From the NCBI GenBank assembly GCA_001771285.1, contig METI01000165.1:26286-58354 (forward strand): DNA of 32,069 nt. Direction: 5' to 3'. The DNA comes from a candidate division NC10 bacterium RIFCSPLOWO2_12_FULL_66_18 (GTDB taxonomy: Bacteria > Methylomirabilota > Methylomirabilia > Methylomirabilales > 2-02-FULL-66-22). Below the pieces are notes generated by a model, which saw only the letters and a list, made by a program, of their open reading frames with translations, ran no database searches and was not told the DNA's origin. This document shows, one piece after another, positions 13,401 to 22,346 of this stretch (positions are counted from its first letter, which is position 1; each line of letters begins with the position of its first letter). Position numbers and translations under genes: made by a program.

Positions 13401-13891
13401 ACGCCCTCCCTCTCCGCGGCCAGTTCGTCGTGCAGCGTGACCACGCGGACCACTTCGTACCGCCGGCTGCCGCTCGGCGTCCGGATCACCACCGGATCGC
13501 CCTCCTTGCGACCGATGAGCGCCTGCCCCACCGGCGAGCCGGGCGAGATCCACCCCCGTTCGCTATCCACCTCCTCCGAGGCGACCAGGCGGTAGACCCG
13601 CTCTTCCCCGGTGTCCTGATCCACCAGGCTGGCCGTCGCTCCGAAGGCGATGCGGTCCCGCGGGACGCGGGACAGATCGATATTCGAGAGCTCCGCGATC
13701 CGCTGCTGCAGGAACGAGATCCGTGCATGGAGAAACCCCTGGCGATCCTTGGCCGTCTCGTACTCGCCGCTCTCGCGAAGGTCCCCCAGTTCGCGCGCGT
13801 GCCGGATGCGCTGCGGGATCTCGATCTTGAGCTCGCGCTCCAGGCTCGCCAGTTTCTCCTTCAACTCCTCCACGATATGGTTCGTTGACAC
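13397..13891 (-). CDS. greA: Transcription elongation factor GreA/GreB family
   Basis: The 164-residue factor stimulates transcript cleavage by backtracked RNA polymerase. The N-terminal coiled coil has L-K-E-K-L-A-S-L-E-R-E-L and the conserved tip A-R-E-L-G-D-L-R-E-S-G-E-Y with acidic D and E residues, then A-K-D-R-Q-G-F-L. The C-terminal FKBP-like domain has I-A-F-G-A-T-A-S-L-V-D-Q-D-T-G, S-P-G-S-P-V-G-Q-A-L-I-G and G-D-P-V-V-I. The start is GTG at 13891 with a strong GGAGGTGA SD five bases upstream; a much longer in-frame extension to 14623 is spurious. It is transcribed after gltX, from which a 230-base repeat-bearing gap separates it. Confidence 0.92.
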   Translation of the reverse strand: MSTNHIVEELKEKLASLERELKIEIPQRIRHARELGDLRESGEYETAKDRQGFLHARISFLQQRIAELSNIDLSRVPRDRIAFGATASLVDQDTGEERVYRLVASEEVDSERGWISPGSPVGQALIGRKEGDPVVIRTPSGSRRYEVVRVVTLHDELAAEREGV

Positions 13892-13930
13892 CGCCTCACC
13901 TCCGATTTCAGCTCGTCCGCCAAGCGACCT

Positions 13931-13951
13931 GGCGTGAACGCGATTCACGCC
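13931..13951. other. Perfect inverted repeat upstream of greA
   Basis: GGCGTGAA-CGCGA-TTCACGCC is an 8-bp stem with a 5-base loop, about 40 bases before the greA start and next to the octamer repeat. It could be an operator or leader hairpin; there is no T-tract. Confidence 0.55.
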
Positions 13952-13959
13952 AAGAACGA

Positions 13960-14112
13960 CGTACGAGTATACGAACGTACGAATGTACCAGGGGAAACTT
14001 CTTCGCTCGCACCCGCTTCCCGTCGGCACCCGCCCGTACTTTCGTACCCTCGTACATTCGTCCGCATCTGACGCCTGAAGCGTCCCAGCATCCCAACCTC
14101 CAAGCCTTCGGG
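13960..14112. repeat. Octamer-phased repeat arms between gltX and greA
   Basis: The left arm at 13960-13991 has four 8-base units with core TACGA (CGTACGAG, TATACGAA, CGTACGAA, TGTACCAG). After 43 bases the right arm at 14035-14066 has four units with core CGTAC (CGTACTTT, CGTACCCT, CGTACATT, CGTCCGCA). The cores are complementary, so the arms can pair. A further group of C-rich octamers (CGTCCCAG, CATCCCAA, CCTCCAAG, CCTTCGGG) runs to 14112, close to the gltX stop. Confidence 0.8.
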
Positions 14113-14124
14113 CTGTCTCGCCCG

Positions 14125-15576
14125 CTAGCCGGGTCCGAGGATCCGGGCAAGACGATTCAGGACAACCTCCCGCCCCAGCAAAGCCAGGACGGGGAAAATG
14201 GGTGGGCTGACCGTCGTTCCGGTCAGGGCCACGCGGATCGGCTGTGCATAGTCCACGAGCTTTCTGCCCCGCGCCTCCGCCAGTCGCCGGACCAGGTCCT
14301 CCAGCGCCTCCGCCGAGAAGTCCGGCGCCTGGGCCAGCGCCTGGCGGGTCTCGGCCAGCAGGGCCAGATGATCCGGCGTCAGGAACTTGGCCTCGGCCTT
14401 CGGGTCCCGGGCGGCCGGCGGCGCGAACAGGAATGCCATCGAGCGGGCCATCTCCAAGAGCGTCTTCGACCGCTCCACGAACAGGGCCACCGCCTGCACC
14501 AGCCAGGTCCGGCTGCGCGCCTCGACCGTCCTGGGATCCACGCCCGCCGCCCCCCAGAACGGCGCCAGCAGGTCCGCCAGTACGTCCAGGGGGGTCTGCC
14601 GTATGTGGAGCGCGTTCAGCCAATCCAGCTTGGCTCGATCAAAAATCCCCGGGGAGGCGCCGACCCGCTCTAGCTGAAAGGCCTTGATCAACTCCTCGCG
14701 GGTAAACACTTCCTGGTCCCCGTGGGCCCACCCCAGCCGGACGAGGTAGTTGATCATAGCCTCCGGCAGGTACCCTTGATCCCGGTAGGCTTGCAACGCC
14801 ACATCCCCGTGCCGCTTGCTCAGTTTCTCTCGGTCCGGACCCAGAACCAGCGGGATATGGGCGAAGGCGGGAACCGGATAGCCCAGCGCCTCGTACAGCA
14901 GGATTTGCTTCGGCGTGTTGGGGATGTGGTCCGCCCCGCGCACTACGTGGGTGATTCCCATCAGCGCATCGTCTACGACGGCCGCGAAGTTATATACCGG
15001 TGTTTCCCGGTCGTCCGATCGCAGGATGATGAAGTCATCGATCTCGTCCGCTGCCACCTCGATCCGGCCCTGGACCAGGTCATCCCAGCCAACCCTCGCT
15101 CTTGCGGTCGCGGAGAACCGGATCGCCTGCCGCCGGCCCGGCGTGGGTCCTGCGGTCCGGCAGGGACAGAGGTGCTGGGGCGCCGGCTTGGCCGAGCGGG
15201 CTGCCTCTCGTCGAGCCGCGAGTTCCTCCGGAAGACAGGTGCAGGGGTAGGCTTTCCCCTCCCGAAGCAGTCGCTGTGCCGCATCGCGATACAGGGTGTA
15301 TCGCTCCAGTTGGCGGTAGGGCCCCACGGGCCCGCCAACGTCCGGGCCCTCATCCCAGTCGAGCTTCAGCCAGCGCAACCCGTCCAGGATCGCGGTCACC
15401 GCCTCCTCCGTCGAGCGTTCCACATCCGTGTCCTCGATGCGGAGGATCATGGTCCCTTTCTGGCCCCGGGCGACGAGCCAGTTGTACAGCGCCGTCCGCA
15501 CCCCGCCGACGTGCAGGAAGCCGGTGGGGCTGGGGGCAAACCGGACGCGGACCGTTTCGGGTTCTGGAGACGTCAT
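14125..15576 (-). CDS. gltX: Glutamyl-tRNA synthetase
   Basis: The 483-residue class I synthetase charges tRNA-Glu. The HIGH-equivalent is A-P-S-P-T-G-F-L-H-V-G-G (14-25), followed by R-I-E-D-T-D. The KMSKS-equivalent is K-L-S-K-R-H-G (251-257). A cysteine pair C-T-C (112, 114) and another C-P-C (137, 139) could form the zinc site seen in many GluRS. The C-terminal helical domain is complete and ends in R-I-L-G-P-G. The ATG at 15576 is about 70 bases from a promoter-like sequence. GlnRS is encoded nearby, so this GluRS need not mischarge tRNA-Gln; whether it is discriminating cannot be read from the sequence by eye. Confidence 0.96.
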   Translation of the reverse strand: MTSPEPETVRVRFAPSPTGFLHVGGVRTALYNWLVARGQKGTMILRIEDTDVERSTEEAVTAILDGLRWLKLDWDEGPDVGGPVGPYRQLERYTLYRDAAQRLLREGKAYPCTCLPEELAARREAARSAKPAPQHLCPCRTAGPTPGRRQAIRFSATARARVGWDDLVQGRIEVAADEIDDFIILRSDDRETPVYNFAAVVDDALMGITHVVRGADHIPNTPKQILLYEALGYPVPAFAHIPLVLGPDREKLSKRHGDVALQAYRDQGYLPEAMINYLVRLGWAHGDQEVFTREELIKAFQLERVGASPGIFDRAKLDWLNALHIRQTPLDVLADLLAPFWGAAGVDPRTVEARSRTWLVQAVALFVERSKTLLEMARSMAFLFAPPAARDPKAEAKFLTPDHLALLAETRQALAQAPDFSAEALEDLVRRLAEARGRKLVDYAQPIRVALTGTTVSPPIFPVLALLGREVVLNRLARILGPG

Positions 15577-15653
15577 GCGTGAGTGTCCCTCCCGGCCTGG
15601 GTCTTCCGAGTCGCTGGAGTTCCCCGGCTTCCGACGATCCGTGCGGGCTCGAC

Positions 15654-15682
15654 ATTCTCGCCCACCGGGGCGCAGCGGTCAA
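15654..15682 (-). promoter_or_regulatory. Sigma-70-type promoter of the gltX-greA-HD operon
   Basis: On minus, TTGACC (15682-15677), a 17-base spacer and GAGAAT (15659-15654). The predicted start near 15647 gives a leader of about 70 bases before gltX. Confidence 0.55.
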
Positions 15683-15783
15683 GGGGAACTCCTTCGGGGG
15701 ATGGGCGCGTCCCGGCCTGTGGGGGCCGGGCACGTTCCACTGGACCGCCCACGCCTGCCGAGGCTCGACAGACGACTGAGCCC

Positions 15784-15813
15784 TTGACAGTCTGTCCCGC
15801 CTGTGAATAGATT
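15784..15813 (+). promoter_or_regulatory. Candidate plus-strand promoter, divergent from gltX
   Basis: A perfect TTGACA (15784-15789), an 18-base spacer and TAGATT (15808-15813). If used for the ABC ATPase gene it gives a leader of about 410 bases. No ORF with support lies in between. Confidence 0.5.
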
Positions 15814-16043
15814 GACGATATCCCGTCTCCGACCCGGCCGCGAGGCCCCCCCTGCAGACGTGCCGGGAGCCGCGGCTGGACTTCGGGCCCCCCGGACGAC
15901 GGAGGGTCCCGTGGCGATCGCTGGGGATGCGGGACTCCAGCCGGAGGACGAGGACCGTGTAGGGACGGGAGGGTCCCCCGGCGAATTTCCTTCGACCCTC
16001 GGGGGGAATAATCCAGGACGGAATCCGGGAGGTGACTTTTCGC

Positions 16044-16073
16044 TTGCGTTGCGCGTGAGGGCTCGCATAGAAT
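16044..16073 (+). promoter_or_regulatory. Second candidate promoter for the sugar ABC ATPase gene
   Basis: TTGCGT (16044-16049), an 18-base spacer and TAGAAT (16068-16073; 5 of 6 matches to TATAAT). The predicted leader is about 150 bases. The -35 box is weaker than that at 15784, and I see nothing else in 15814-16209. Confidence 0.45.
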
Positions 16074-16229
16074 CCGGTCCGTTTGGCGGATCCCGGGGGC
16101 ACGGGGCCTGTTCGCAGGCCACCCCGTGGCCGTGGAAGGCGAGACCCCGATCGCGGAAGAGACGACGAACTCGACCCCTGACCCCTGTCCTCTTTTCATC
16201 TTGCTGGCCAAAGGAGGCGTGTGAGGACC

Positions 16230-17330
<1,101 letters not shown>

Positions 17331-17514
17331 CTCTTGCCCGCGGGATCCGACCCGGGCAGGCTGCTTCCTTCCCGATCATCCGGCGGCCGGGGCGAAACCC
17401 GGCGCTCCCGCCGCGACGAGTCCCGACGCGCTGTGACGGTCTTCCCGTGTCCGGCATGTCGGGATTTCTGCTTCTCGGCCCGTGCGGAGGTTCGCTCGCT
17501 GGGATGGCGATCCG

Positions 17515-19317
17515 ATGAACACCCCGTCTCCTGACGACCTGGTCCGGCGACTGGAACGCTGGGGCCCCCTGTTGCTCCTCCTGGGCACGGCGGCCTTCTA
17601 TCTCGCGCGGCTCGGCACCGCCGGGCTGTATGATCCCAACGAGGGGATGTACGCCGAGATCCCGAGAGAGATGGTCCTGCTCCGGGACTGGCTGACGCCC
17701 CGCTTCAACTTCATCCGCTACTTCGAAAAGCCGCCCCTCCTCTACTGGTTGACCGCCCTCGCCTACCAGTTCCTCGGATTTTCCGAACTCGCCGCCCGCC
17801 TGGTGACCGCCCTGGCCGCCGTCGGGGGAGTCGCCGTGACGTACGGGATCGGCCGGGATCTCTGGGGAAGGCGGGCGGGGCTCGTCAGTGGGCTGATCCT
17901 GGCGACCAGCTTCGGCTACTTCATCTTCAGCCGCATCGTCCTGACCGACATGCTGTTTACCGCCCTGCTGGCCGTGACCTTCTGGGGGGTGCTGCGGGGC
18001 CTCCTCGACCCGGCCCCCCGGCGGGGCCCCATGCTGGGTGCCTATGCCGCCATGGCCCTGGCCATCCTGACCAAGGGATTGATCGGGCTCGCCTTCCCGG
18101 TGCTGACCATTGGAGGCTTCCTGCTCCTCACCCGGGACTGGCGGCTCCTCCGGCGCCTGGAGCTGCTCCGCGGCGGCGGCGTCTTCCTCGCCGTCGCGGC
18201 CCCCTGGCACATCCTAATGGGCCTGAAGAATCCCGGCTTCTTCTGGTTCTACTTCGTGAACGAGCACGTGTTGCGCTTCGTGGCCAAGCGGCACCTCCTG
18301 GATTACGCCCCCATGCCACTCTACGCCTATTTGATCATGGTCGTCGTCTGGACCTTCCCGTGGAGCGCCTTCCTCCCGGTGGCCCTCCGGCGCTTCTGGC
18401 CCCGGCTGAAAGCCACCAGCCGGGAAGACCGGGGATTCCTCTTCATCCTGCTGTGGGCCGCCTCCGTCGTCGGGTTCTTCGCCCTCACCCCCTCGCGGCT
18501 GGAGTACTATTCCATGCCGGCCTTTCCGGCGCTGGCCTTGTGCGTGGGGCGCCTGTGGGAGGCCGAGATGGCTCCCCGCCCCGGCCGCGCCCTGGCCAGC
18601 GGGCTCTCCTATAGTTGCTTCGGCCTCCTCACCATCGCCGTGGGGCTGCTGCCCGCCTCCTGGCTCTTCCCGCGCCTGGAGAACATCTCCCTGTACAACA
18701 TGTTCACCGCCATGGATGCTTACTCGCGGGACATCCAGTACGGGATCCTCTCCAACGCCGAGGTGTACACGGTTCCGTCATACGAGGAACTGGTCCCCCT
18801 CCTCCAGTGGGCCACGCTGATCCTCCTGGTGGGGGTTGCCTCCGCCACCCTGGCCTGGCTCCGGCGACGGCCCGCGTGGACCATCGCCTGCCTGGTGGCC
18901 ACCATGCTTCCCACCTTGACCTTCGTCCAAACGGGGATCGTCATGTTCGAACCGCACCGGTCCATCGTGCGGCTGGCGGACGTGATCCTCCGCGAGTTCC
19001 GCCCCGGCGACCAGATCATCATCGAGGGACCCTACGAGAACTTCGCCAGTGCCAACTTCTACACCGGACAGCGGGCCCGCGTCCTGCACGGCCTGTTCGG
19101 AGACCTGGAGTTCGGGTCGCGTTATCCCGAGGCGAAAGGGACGTTCCTGGAGGAGGCGGAGTTCGCGGGGCTCTGGCGGGGGGCGGGCCGGATCTATCTC
19201 CTCAGCGACTCTCCGAGCCGCATCGCCAAGCTGCAGGCCCTCGACCCGGGGCCCGTGGTGCTCGGCCGGAGCGGGAAGAACTGGCTGTTTTCCAACCGGG
19301 CCCGCCCGGCGGGTTAA
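17515..19317 (+). CDS. ArnT-like GT-C glycosyltransferase (lipid A L-Ara4N transferase type)
   Basis: The 600-residue integral membrane protein resembles ArnT/GT83 (and GT39) enzymes, which transfer sugars from undecaprenyl-phosphate in the periplasm. After TM1 the first periplasmic loop has L-Y-D-P-N-E-G-M-Y-A-E-I-P-R-E-M with the acidic catalytic pair, then Y-F-E-K-P-P-L-L-Y-W-L. About 11-12 hydrophobic segments follow, and a soluble C-terminal domain starts near F-E-P-H-R-S-I-V. ATG at 17515 is preceded by a GGGATGG stretch. The gene converges with arnD and the stop codons share TTAA, which supports an Ara4N role. ArnT homologues acting on other sugars exist, so the donor is inferred. Confidence 0.8.
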   Translation: MNTPSPDDLVRRLERWGPLLLLLGTAAFYLARLGTAGLYDPNEGMYAEIPREMVLLRDWLTPRFNFIRYFEKPPLLYWLTALAYQFLGFSELAARLVTALAAVGGVAVTYGIGRDLWGRRAGLVSGLILATSFGYFIFSRIVLTDMLFTALLAVTFWGVLRGLLDPAPRRGPMLGAYAAMALAILTKGLIGLAFPVLTIGGFLLLTRDWRLLRRLELLRGGGVFLAVAAPWHILMGLKNPGFFWFYFVNEHVLRFVAKRHLLDYAPMPLYAYLIMVVVWTFPWSAFLPVALRRFWPRLKATSREDRGFLFILLWAASVVGFFALTPSRLEYYSMPAFPALALCVGRLWEAEMAPRPGRALASGLSYSCFGLLTIAVGLLPASWLFPRLENISLYNMFTAMDAYSRDIQYGILSNAEVYTVPSYEELVPLLQWATLILLVGVASATLAWLRRRPAWTIACLVATMLPTLTFVQTGIVMFEPHRSIVRLADVILREFRPGDQIIIEGPYENFASANFYTGQRARVLHGLFGDLEFGSRYPEAKGTFLEEAEFAGLWRGAGRIYLLSDSPSRIAKLQALDPGPVVLGRSGKNWLFSNRARPAG

Positions 19318-20225
19318 GCCACCTCGAGACCGGCCGGCATGGCCACGGTCCCCGCCCGCCCGCGGATGGGCCGGGGGATGACATCGGCCACCGGGATGTT
19401 CTCCTCTCCCTCCGCGCGAACCCGGTCCGCGAGCACCTCGAGGGGAAGACACGTGACGCCGGCCGCTTTGACCACCGCGAGCACCCGGTCGGCCACGGCC
19501 TGGAATCCGACCCCTTCCATCTCCGCGTGGAGCGTGAGGACGCCCCAGGCCATCCCCCCCAGTTCGCTGCGCACCAGACCCACCAAGTCCTCCCCGCTCA
19601 TCCCGTCCAGTCCCAGGATTTCGTCCAGCGTCGCGAACGTCGTGGGAAGTTGCAGGGTCCGGAGCGCCCACCCGTCCACACGGGGGAAGAAGGGCCGCCT
19701 GCCCCGCGTGTCGCTGGCATAGGCGAAGCCCGCCTCCTCGATCGCCCGAAGGCTCGTCGCGTTGCATTGCCAACCGGGTGCGCCGAACCCGCGGGGGGCA
19801 CAGTGCGTCACCTCCCGATAGACCGCCACGGCACGGGCGATCTCCTCCCGCACCGCGTGATCCTTCATCCGGGACAGCCGATCCTGCCAGCGCCGATGGT
19901 CGTAGCCGTGAACAGCCAGCTCGTGCCCCGCCAACAGCACGTCCCGCAGGGTCGGCGCCAAGCGTCGGCCCGCGTGCCGTGACGGCAGCAGCGTCCCGGA
20001 GAGAATCGTCCGAAGACCGTAGGTGCGGATGGCAGACGTCCGCCGCATCTTCGCCAGGAATCCCGGCCGGAGGGCGCGCACGATGGCCCGCCCGGTCGTG
20101 TCCGGGCCCAGGGCGACGAAGAAGCTGGCCCGGACCCCGTGCCGGTCAAAGAGACGGAGGAGGTTCGGCACCCCGACCCGCAGGCCGTCGTAGGTGCACA
20201 CGTCGACTTTGAGCCCGAGGATCAT
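19314..20225 (-). CDS. arnD: ArnD: 4-deoxy-4-formamido-L-arabinose-phosphoundecaprenol deformylase
   Basis: The 303-residue polysaccharide-deacetylase-family protein closely follows ArnD. It starts with G-L-K-V-D-V-C-T-Y-D-G-L-R-V-G-V-P (metal Asp8), then A-S-F-F-V-A-L-G-P-D-T-T-G-R. The metal-binding motif is V-H-G-Y-D-H-R-R-W-Q (His106, His110), and T-L-H-A-E-M-E-G supplies the late catalytic His. ArnD removes the formyl group from undecaprenyl-P-Ara4FN before ArnT acts; it is membrane-associated on the cytoplasmic face. About 20 residues at the C-terminus extend beyond the core and lack similarity. It lies 100 bases downstream of the ArnA-dehydrogenase-like gene in the same direction. Confidence 0.9.
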   Translation of the reverse strand: MILGLKVDVCTYDGLRVGVPNLLRLFDRHGVRASFFVALGPDTTGRAIVRALRPGFLAKMRRTSAIRTYGLRTILSGTLLPSRHAGRRLAPTLRDVLLAGHELAVHGYDHRRWQDRLSRMKDHAVREEIARAVAVYREVTHCAPRGFGAPGWQCNATSLRAIEEAGFAYASDTRGRRPFFPRVDGWALRTLQLPTTFATLDEILGLDGMSGEDLVGLVRSELGGMAWGVLTLHAEMEGVGFQAVADRVLAVVKAAGVTCLPLEVLADRVRAEGEENIPVADVIPRPIRGRAGTVAMPAGLEVA

Positions 20226-20324
20226 GGTCGGAGGCTGAGAGGGGAAACACAGGGGGGGCTGGGGAGGACGCGGCCACCCCGAAGAGCGGCACGGGGAATG
20301 GCGGCGGGACGCGGAACCCCGGCG

Positions 20325-21287
20325 CTACCGGCCATTCCCCGCCTTGAACCACTCGATGGTCTGGCGGAGCCCTTTCTCCAGGGGAGTCTCCGCCCGGACG
20401 CCGAGGATCTCATGCATCCGCTGAACGCGGGGGACCCGGCGTGGCACATCCTCGTAGCTGTCCCCGTACACCGATTCCTGGGCCACGAAGACCACCTTGG
20501 ACGGGGAGCCGGCGATCCGGATCATCGTCTCGGCCAGCTCCAGGATGCTGGTTTCGACGTCGGTCCCCACGTTGAAGACCTCGCCCACGGCGCGGTCATT
20601 CGTCCCCGCCTCCACCGTGGCCCGGATGGTATCGTCGATGTAGGTGAAGCACCGCGTCTGCGCCCCGTCCCCGATCACCGTCACCGGCTCGCCCCGCAGG
20701 ACCTGCCCCATGAAGATGGTGATGACGCGGCCCACATCAATCTTGTCCAGCCGCGGACCGTAGACATTGAAGTAGCGCAGGACGACCACGGGAAGGCCCA
20801 GCCGGTGGTAGGCGAAGCAGAAGTGCTCGGCCGCCGCCTTGGAGGTGGAATAGCACCAGCGGTCAATGCGCGTGGATCCCAGCACCCGCTCGTCGTCCTC
20901 GGCGAAGGGGATCTTGGGATTGCGCCCGTAGACCTCAGAGGTCGAGCTGAAGACCACCTTGCGGTTGTACTTGTAGGCCAGCTTCAAGACCGTCTGGGTG
21001 CCGTTGATGTTTACGTTCAGCACCTCATAGGGGTCGCCCACGTAGTGCTCCACCCCCACCACGGCCGCCAGGTGGTAGATCAGGTCGCACTTCAGGATCA
21101 GGCTTTCCAGGATGTCCGCATGCAACACCGAATCCCGGACGTAATGGAAGTGCGGGTTGCCCAGGTTGTGGCGCACCTTCAGGTCGCCGCCCACGTCCAG
21201 GATGGTCACCTCATCCCCGCGGGCCAGGAGCGCGTCGGTCAGGTGCGAGCCCAGGAACCCCGCCCCGCCCGTGATCAGGATCTTCAA
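20325..21287 (-). CDS. ArnA C-terminal-type UDP-glucuronate dehydrogenase/decarboxylase (short-chain dehydrogenase fold)
   Basis: The 320-residue extended SDR has G-G-A-G-F-L-G-S-H-L for NAD binding, S-S-T-S-E-V-Y-G with the Ser-Glu pair used by ArnA, the Y-S-T-S-K catalytic motif, L-R-Y-F-N-V-Y-G-P-R and, near the end, Y-G-D-S-Y-E-D-V-P-R-R-V-P, matching the region carrying the catalytic Arg of ArnA. P-H-F-H-Y-V and F-T-Y-I-D-D also follow ArnA. The expected reaction is oxidative decarboxylation of UDP-GlcA to UDP-4-keto-pentose; a UDP-xylose synthase role is the main alternative. The start is TTG at 21287 behind AAGGAG. It overlaps the stop of the upstream formyltransferase (TTGA); the longer frame to 21629 overlaps that gene and is rejected. 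Confidence 0.8.
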   Translation of the reverse strand: MKILITGGAGFLGSHLTDALLARGDEVTILDVGGDLKVRHNLGNPHFHYVRDSVLHADILESLILKCDLIYHLAAVVGVEHYVGDPYEVLNVNINGTQTVLKLAYKYNRKVVFSSTSEVYGRNPKIPFAEDDERVLGSTRIDRWCYSTSKAAAEHFCFAYHRLGLPVVVLRYFNVYGPRLDKIDVGRVITIFMGQVLRGEPVTVIGDGAQTRCFTYIDDTIRATVEAGTNDRAVGEVFNVGTDVETSILELAETMIRIAGSPSKVVFVAQESVYGDSYEDVPRRVPRVQRMHEILGVRAETPLEKGLRQTIEWFKAGNGR

Positions 21288-22261
21288 TGCTGTCTCCTTC
21301 CCCCTTCGACCACCTGGGATTCCAGCGATGAAAAGCGCGCGGAGGCGCCCCCTCGCATCGTGGAGAGGAACGTCGCCCCGTCCATCTCGGCCCCGCCCTC
21401 GGGCTGAATCTGCAGCACCTCCAGGACCCCATCCCCCGTCGCCACCTCCAGCGCCCCGCCCACCCCGACCCCCAGGACGGTCCCCGCGGGCGCGGGTGAG
21501 GCCCGCCCCCGTGGCGGCCGGGCCGACCACAGGAAGATCCGTCGGTCGTCCCAGAAGGTGAAAGCGCCCGGGAAGGGCCGGGTCACCGCCCGGATCAGGT
21601 TGTAGATCTCCCGGGCCGAATGGGACCACGCGATCAGGCCATCCGCGGGCGTCCGTCGCCCGAATTTGGTGGCCGCCGTATGATCCTGGGGCACCCGTGG
21701 GGCCCGGCCCGCCACGATGAGCGGAAACGTCTCCGCCAGAAGCGCCCGGGCGGCCGTGGTGAGGTTCCGCCAGAGGGTCAACGCCGTGTCCTCGATCGCG
21801 ATGGGCACCGCGCGCTGGGAGATGATGTCCCCGTGATCCGCCCTGGCGTCCATGTAATGCAGGGTGACTCCCGTCATGCGCTCCCCGTGCACCAGCACCC
21901 AGTTCAGCGGTGCCCGCCCCCGGTATTTCGGGAGCAGGGAGCCATGGAGATTGATGGCCCCGAGAGGCGGGATGGCCAGAATGGCCGGAGACAAGAGCTG
22001 GCGATAATAGAACGAAAAGATCAGGTCGGGTCGTAGGCGTCGCACCTCGCCCACGAATGCTGGCGCGTTCGGCTCCTGCGGGGTCATCACGGGGATACCC
22101 TGGGCGGTCGCCAGCTCGGCCACCGAGTCGAACCAGATCGTCTCCCCCGGGTCGTCGCGGTGGGTCACCACCGCCACGATGTTCGCCCGCTGGTCCAAGA
22201 ACTCCTGGAGGCAGGCGACCCCGATATCATGGTACCCGAAGACGACGATTCGCACCTCCAT
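21284..22261 (-). CDS. ArnA N-terminal-type formyltransferase, as a separate protein
   Basis: The 325-residue protein has the fold of ArnA formyltransferase/methionyl-tRNA formyltransferase. N-L-H-G-S-L-L-P-K-Y-R-G-R-A-P-L-N-W contains the catalytic Asn and His, and H-Y-M-D-A-R-A-D-H-G-D-I contains the catalytic Asp; V-V-F-G-Y-H-D-I-G begins the Rossmann part. A C-terminal OB-like domain follows (Y-N-L-I-R-A-V-T-R-P-F-P-G-A-F), so length agrees with ArnA_N. The enzyme would N-formylate UDP-L-Ara4N using 10-formyl-THF. In enterobacteria it is fused to the decarboxylase; here both are separate, translationally coupled genes. The ATG at 22261 has GAGG close upstream. Confidence 0.85.
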   Translation of the reverse strand: MEVRIVVFGYHDIGVACLQEFLDQRANIVAVVTHRDDPGETIWFDSVAELATAQGIPVMTPQEPNAPAFVGEVRRLRPDLIFSFYYRQLLSPAILAIPPLGAINLHGSLLPKYRGRAPLNWVLVHGERMTGVTLHYMDARADHGDIISQRAVPIAIEDTALTLWRNLTTAARALLAETFPLIVAGRAPRVPQDHTAATKFGRRTPADGLIAWSHSAREIYNLIRAVTRPFPGAFTFWDDRRIFLWSARPPRGRASPAPAGTVLGVGVGGALEVATGDGVLEVLQIQPEGGAEMDGATFLSTMRGGASARFSSLESQVVEGGRRQH

Positions 22262-22346
22262 GCACCTCGCCGCTGACGGTCCTCTGTGGGTGGACCCTTC
22301 TCGGCCTTCCGCCAGGGGCTCTGCCATCCCGAGAGGCTTCCCGCCC

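Noticed and set aside
12691..14112. CRISPR array as explanation for the phased repeats
   Set aside because: Units are 7-8 bases without spacers and are degenerate; no repeat of 23-50 bases and no cas gene are present.
13397..14623. 408-residue GreA with a long N-terminal extension
   Set aside because: The extension crosses the repeat region and gltX antisense; a GTG with a strong SD at 13891 gives the normal GreA length.
20139..21407. 422-codon plus frame opposite the ArnA-dehydrogenase-like gene
   Set aside because: Shadow frame; the SDR motifs are clear on the minus strand.
20325..21629. 434-residue form of the ArnA-dehydrogenase-like protein
   Set aside because: The first 114 residues come from the formyltransferase gene in another frame; TTG at 21287 with AAGGAG gives the normal N-terminus.
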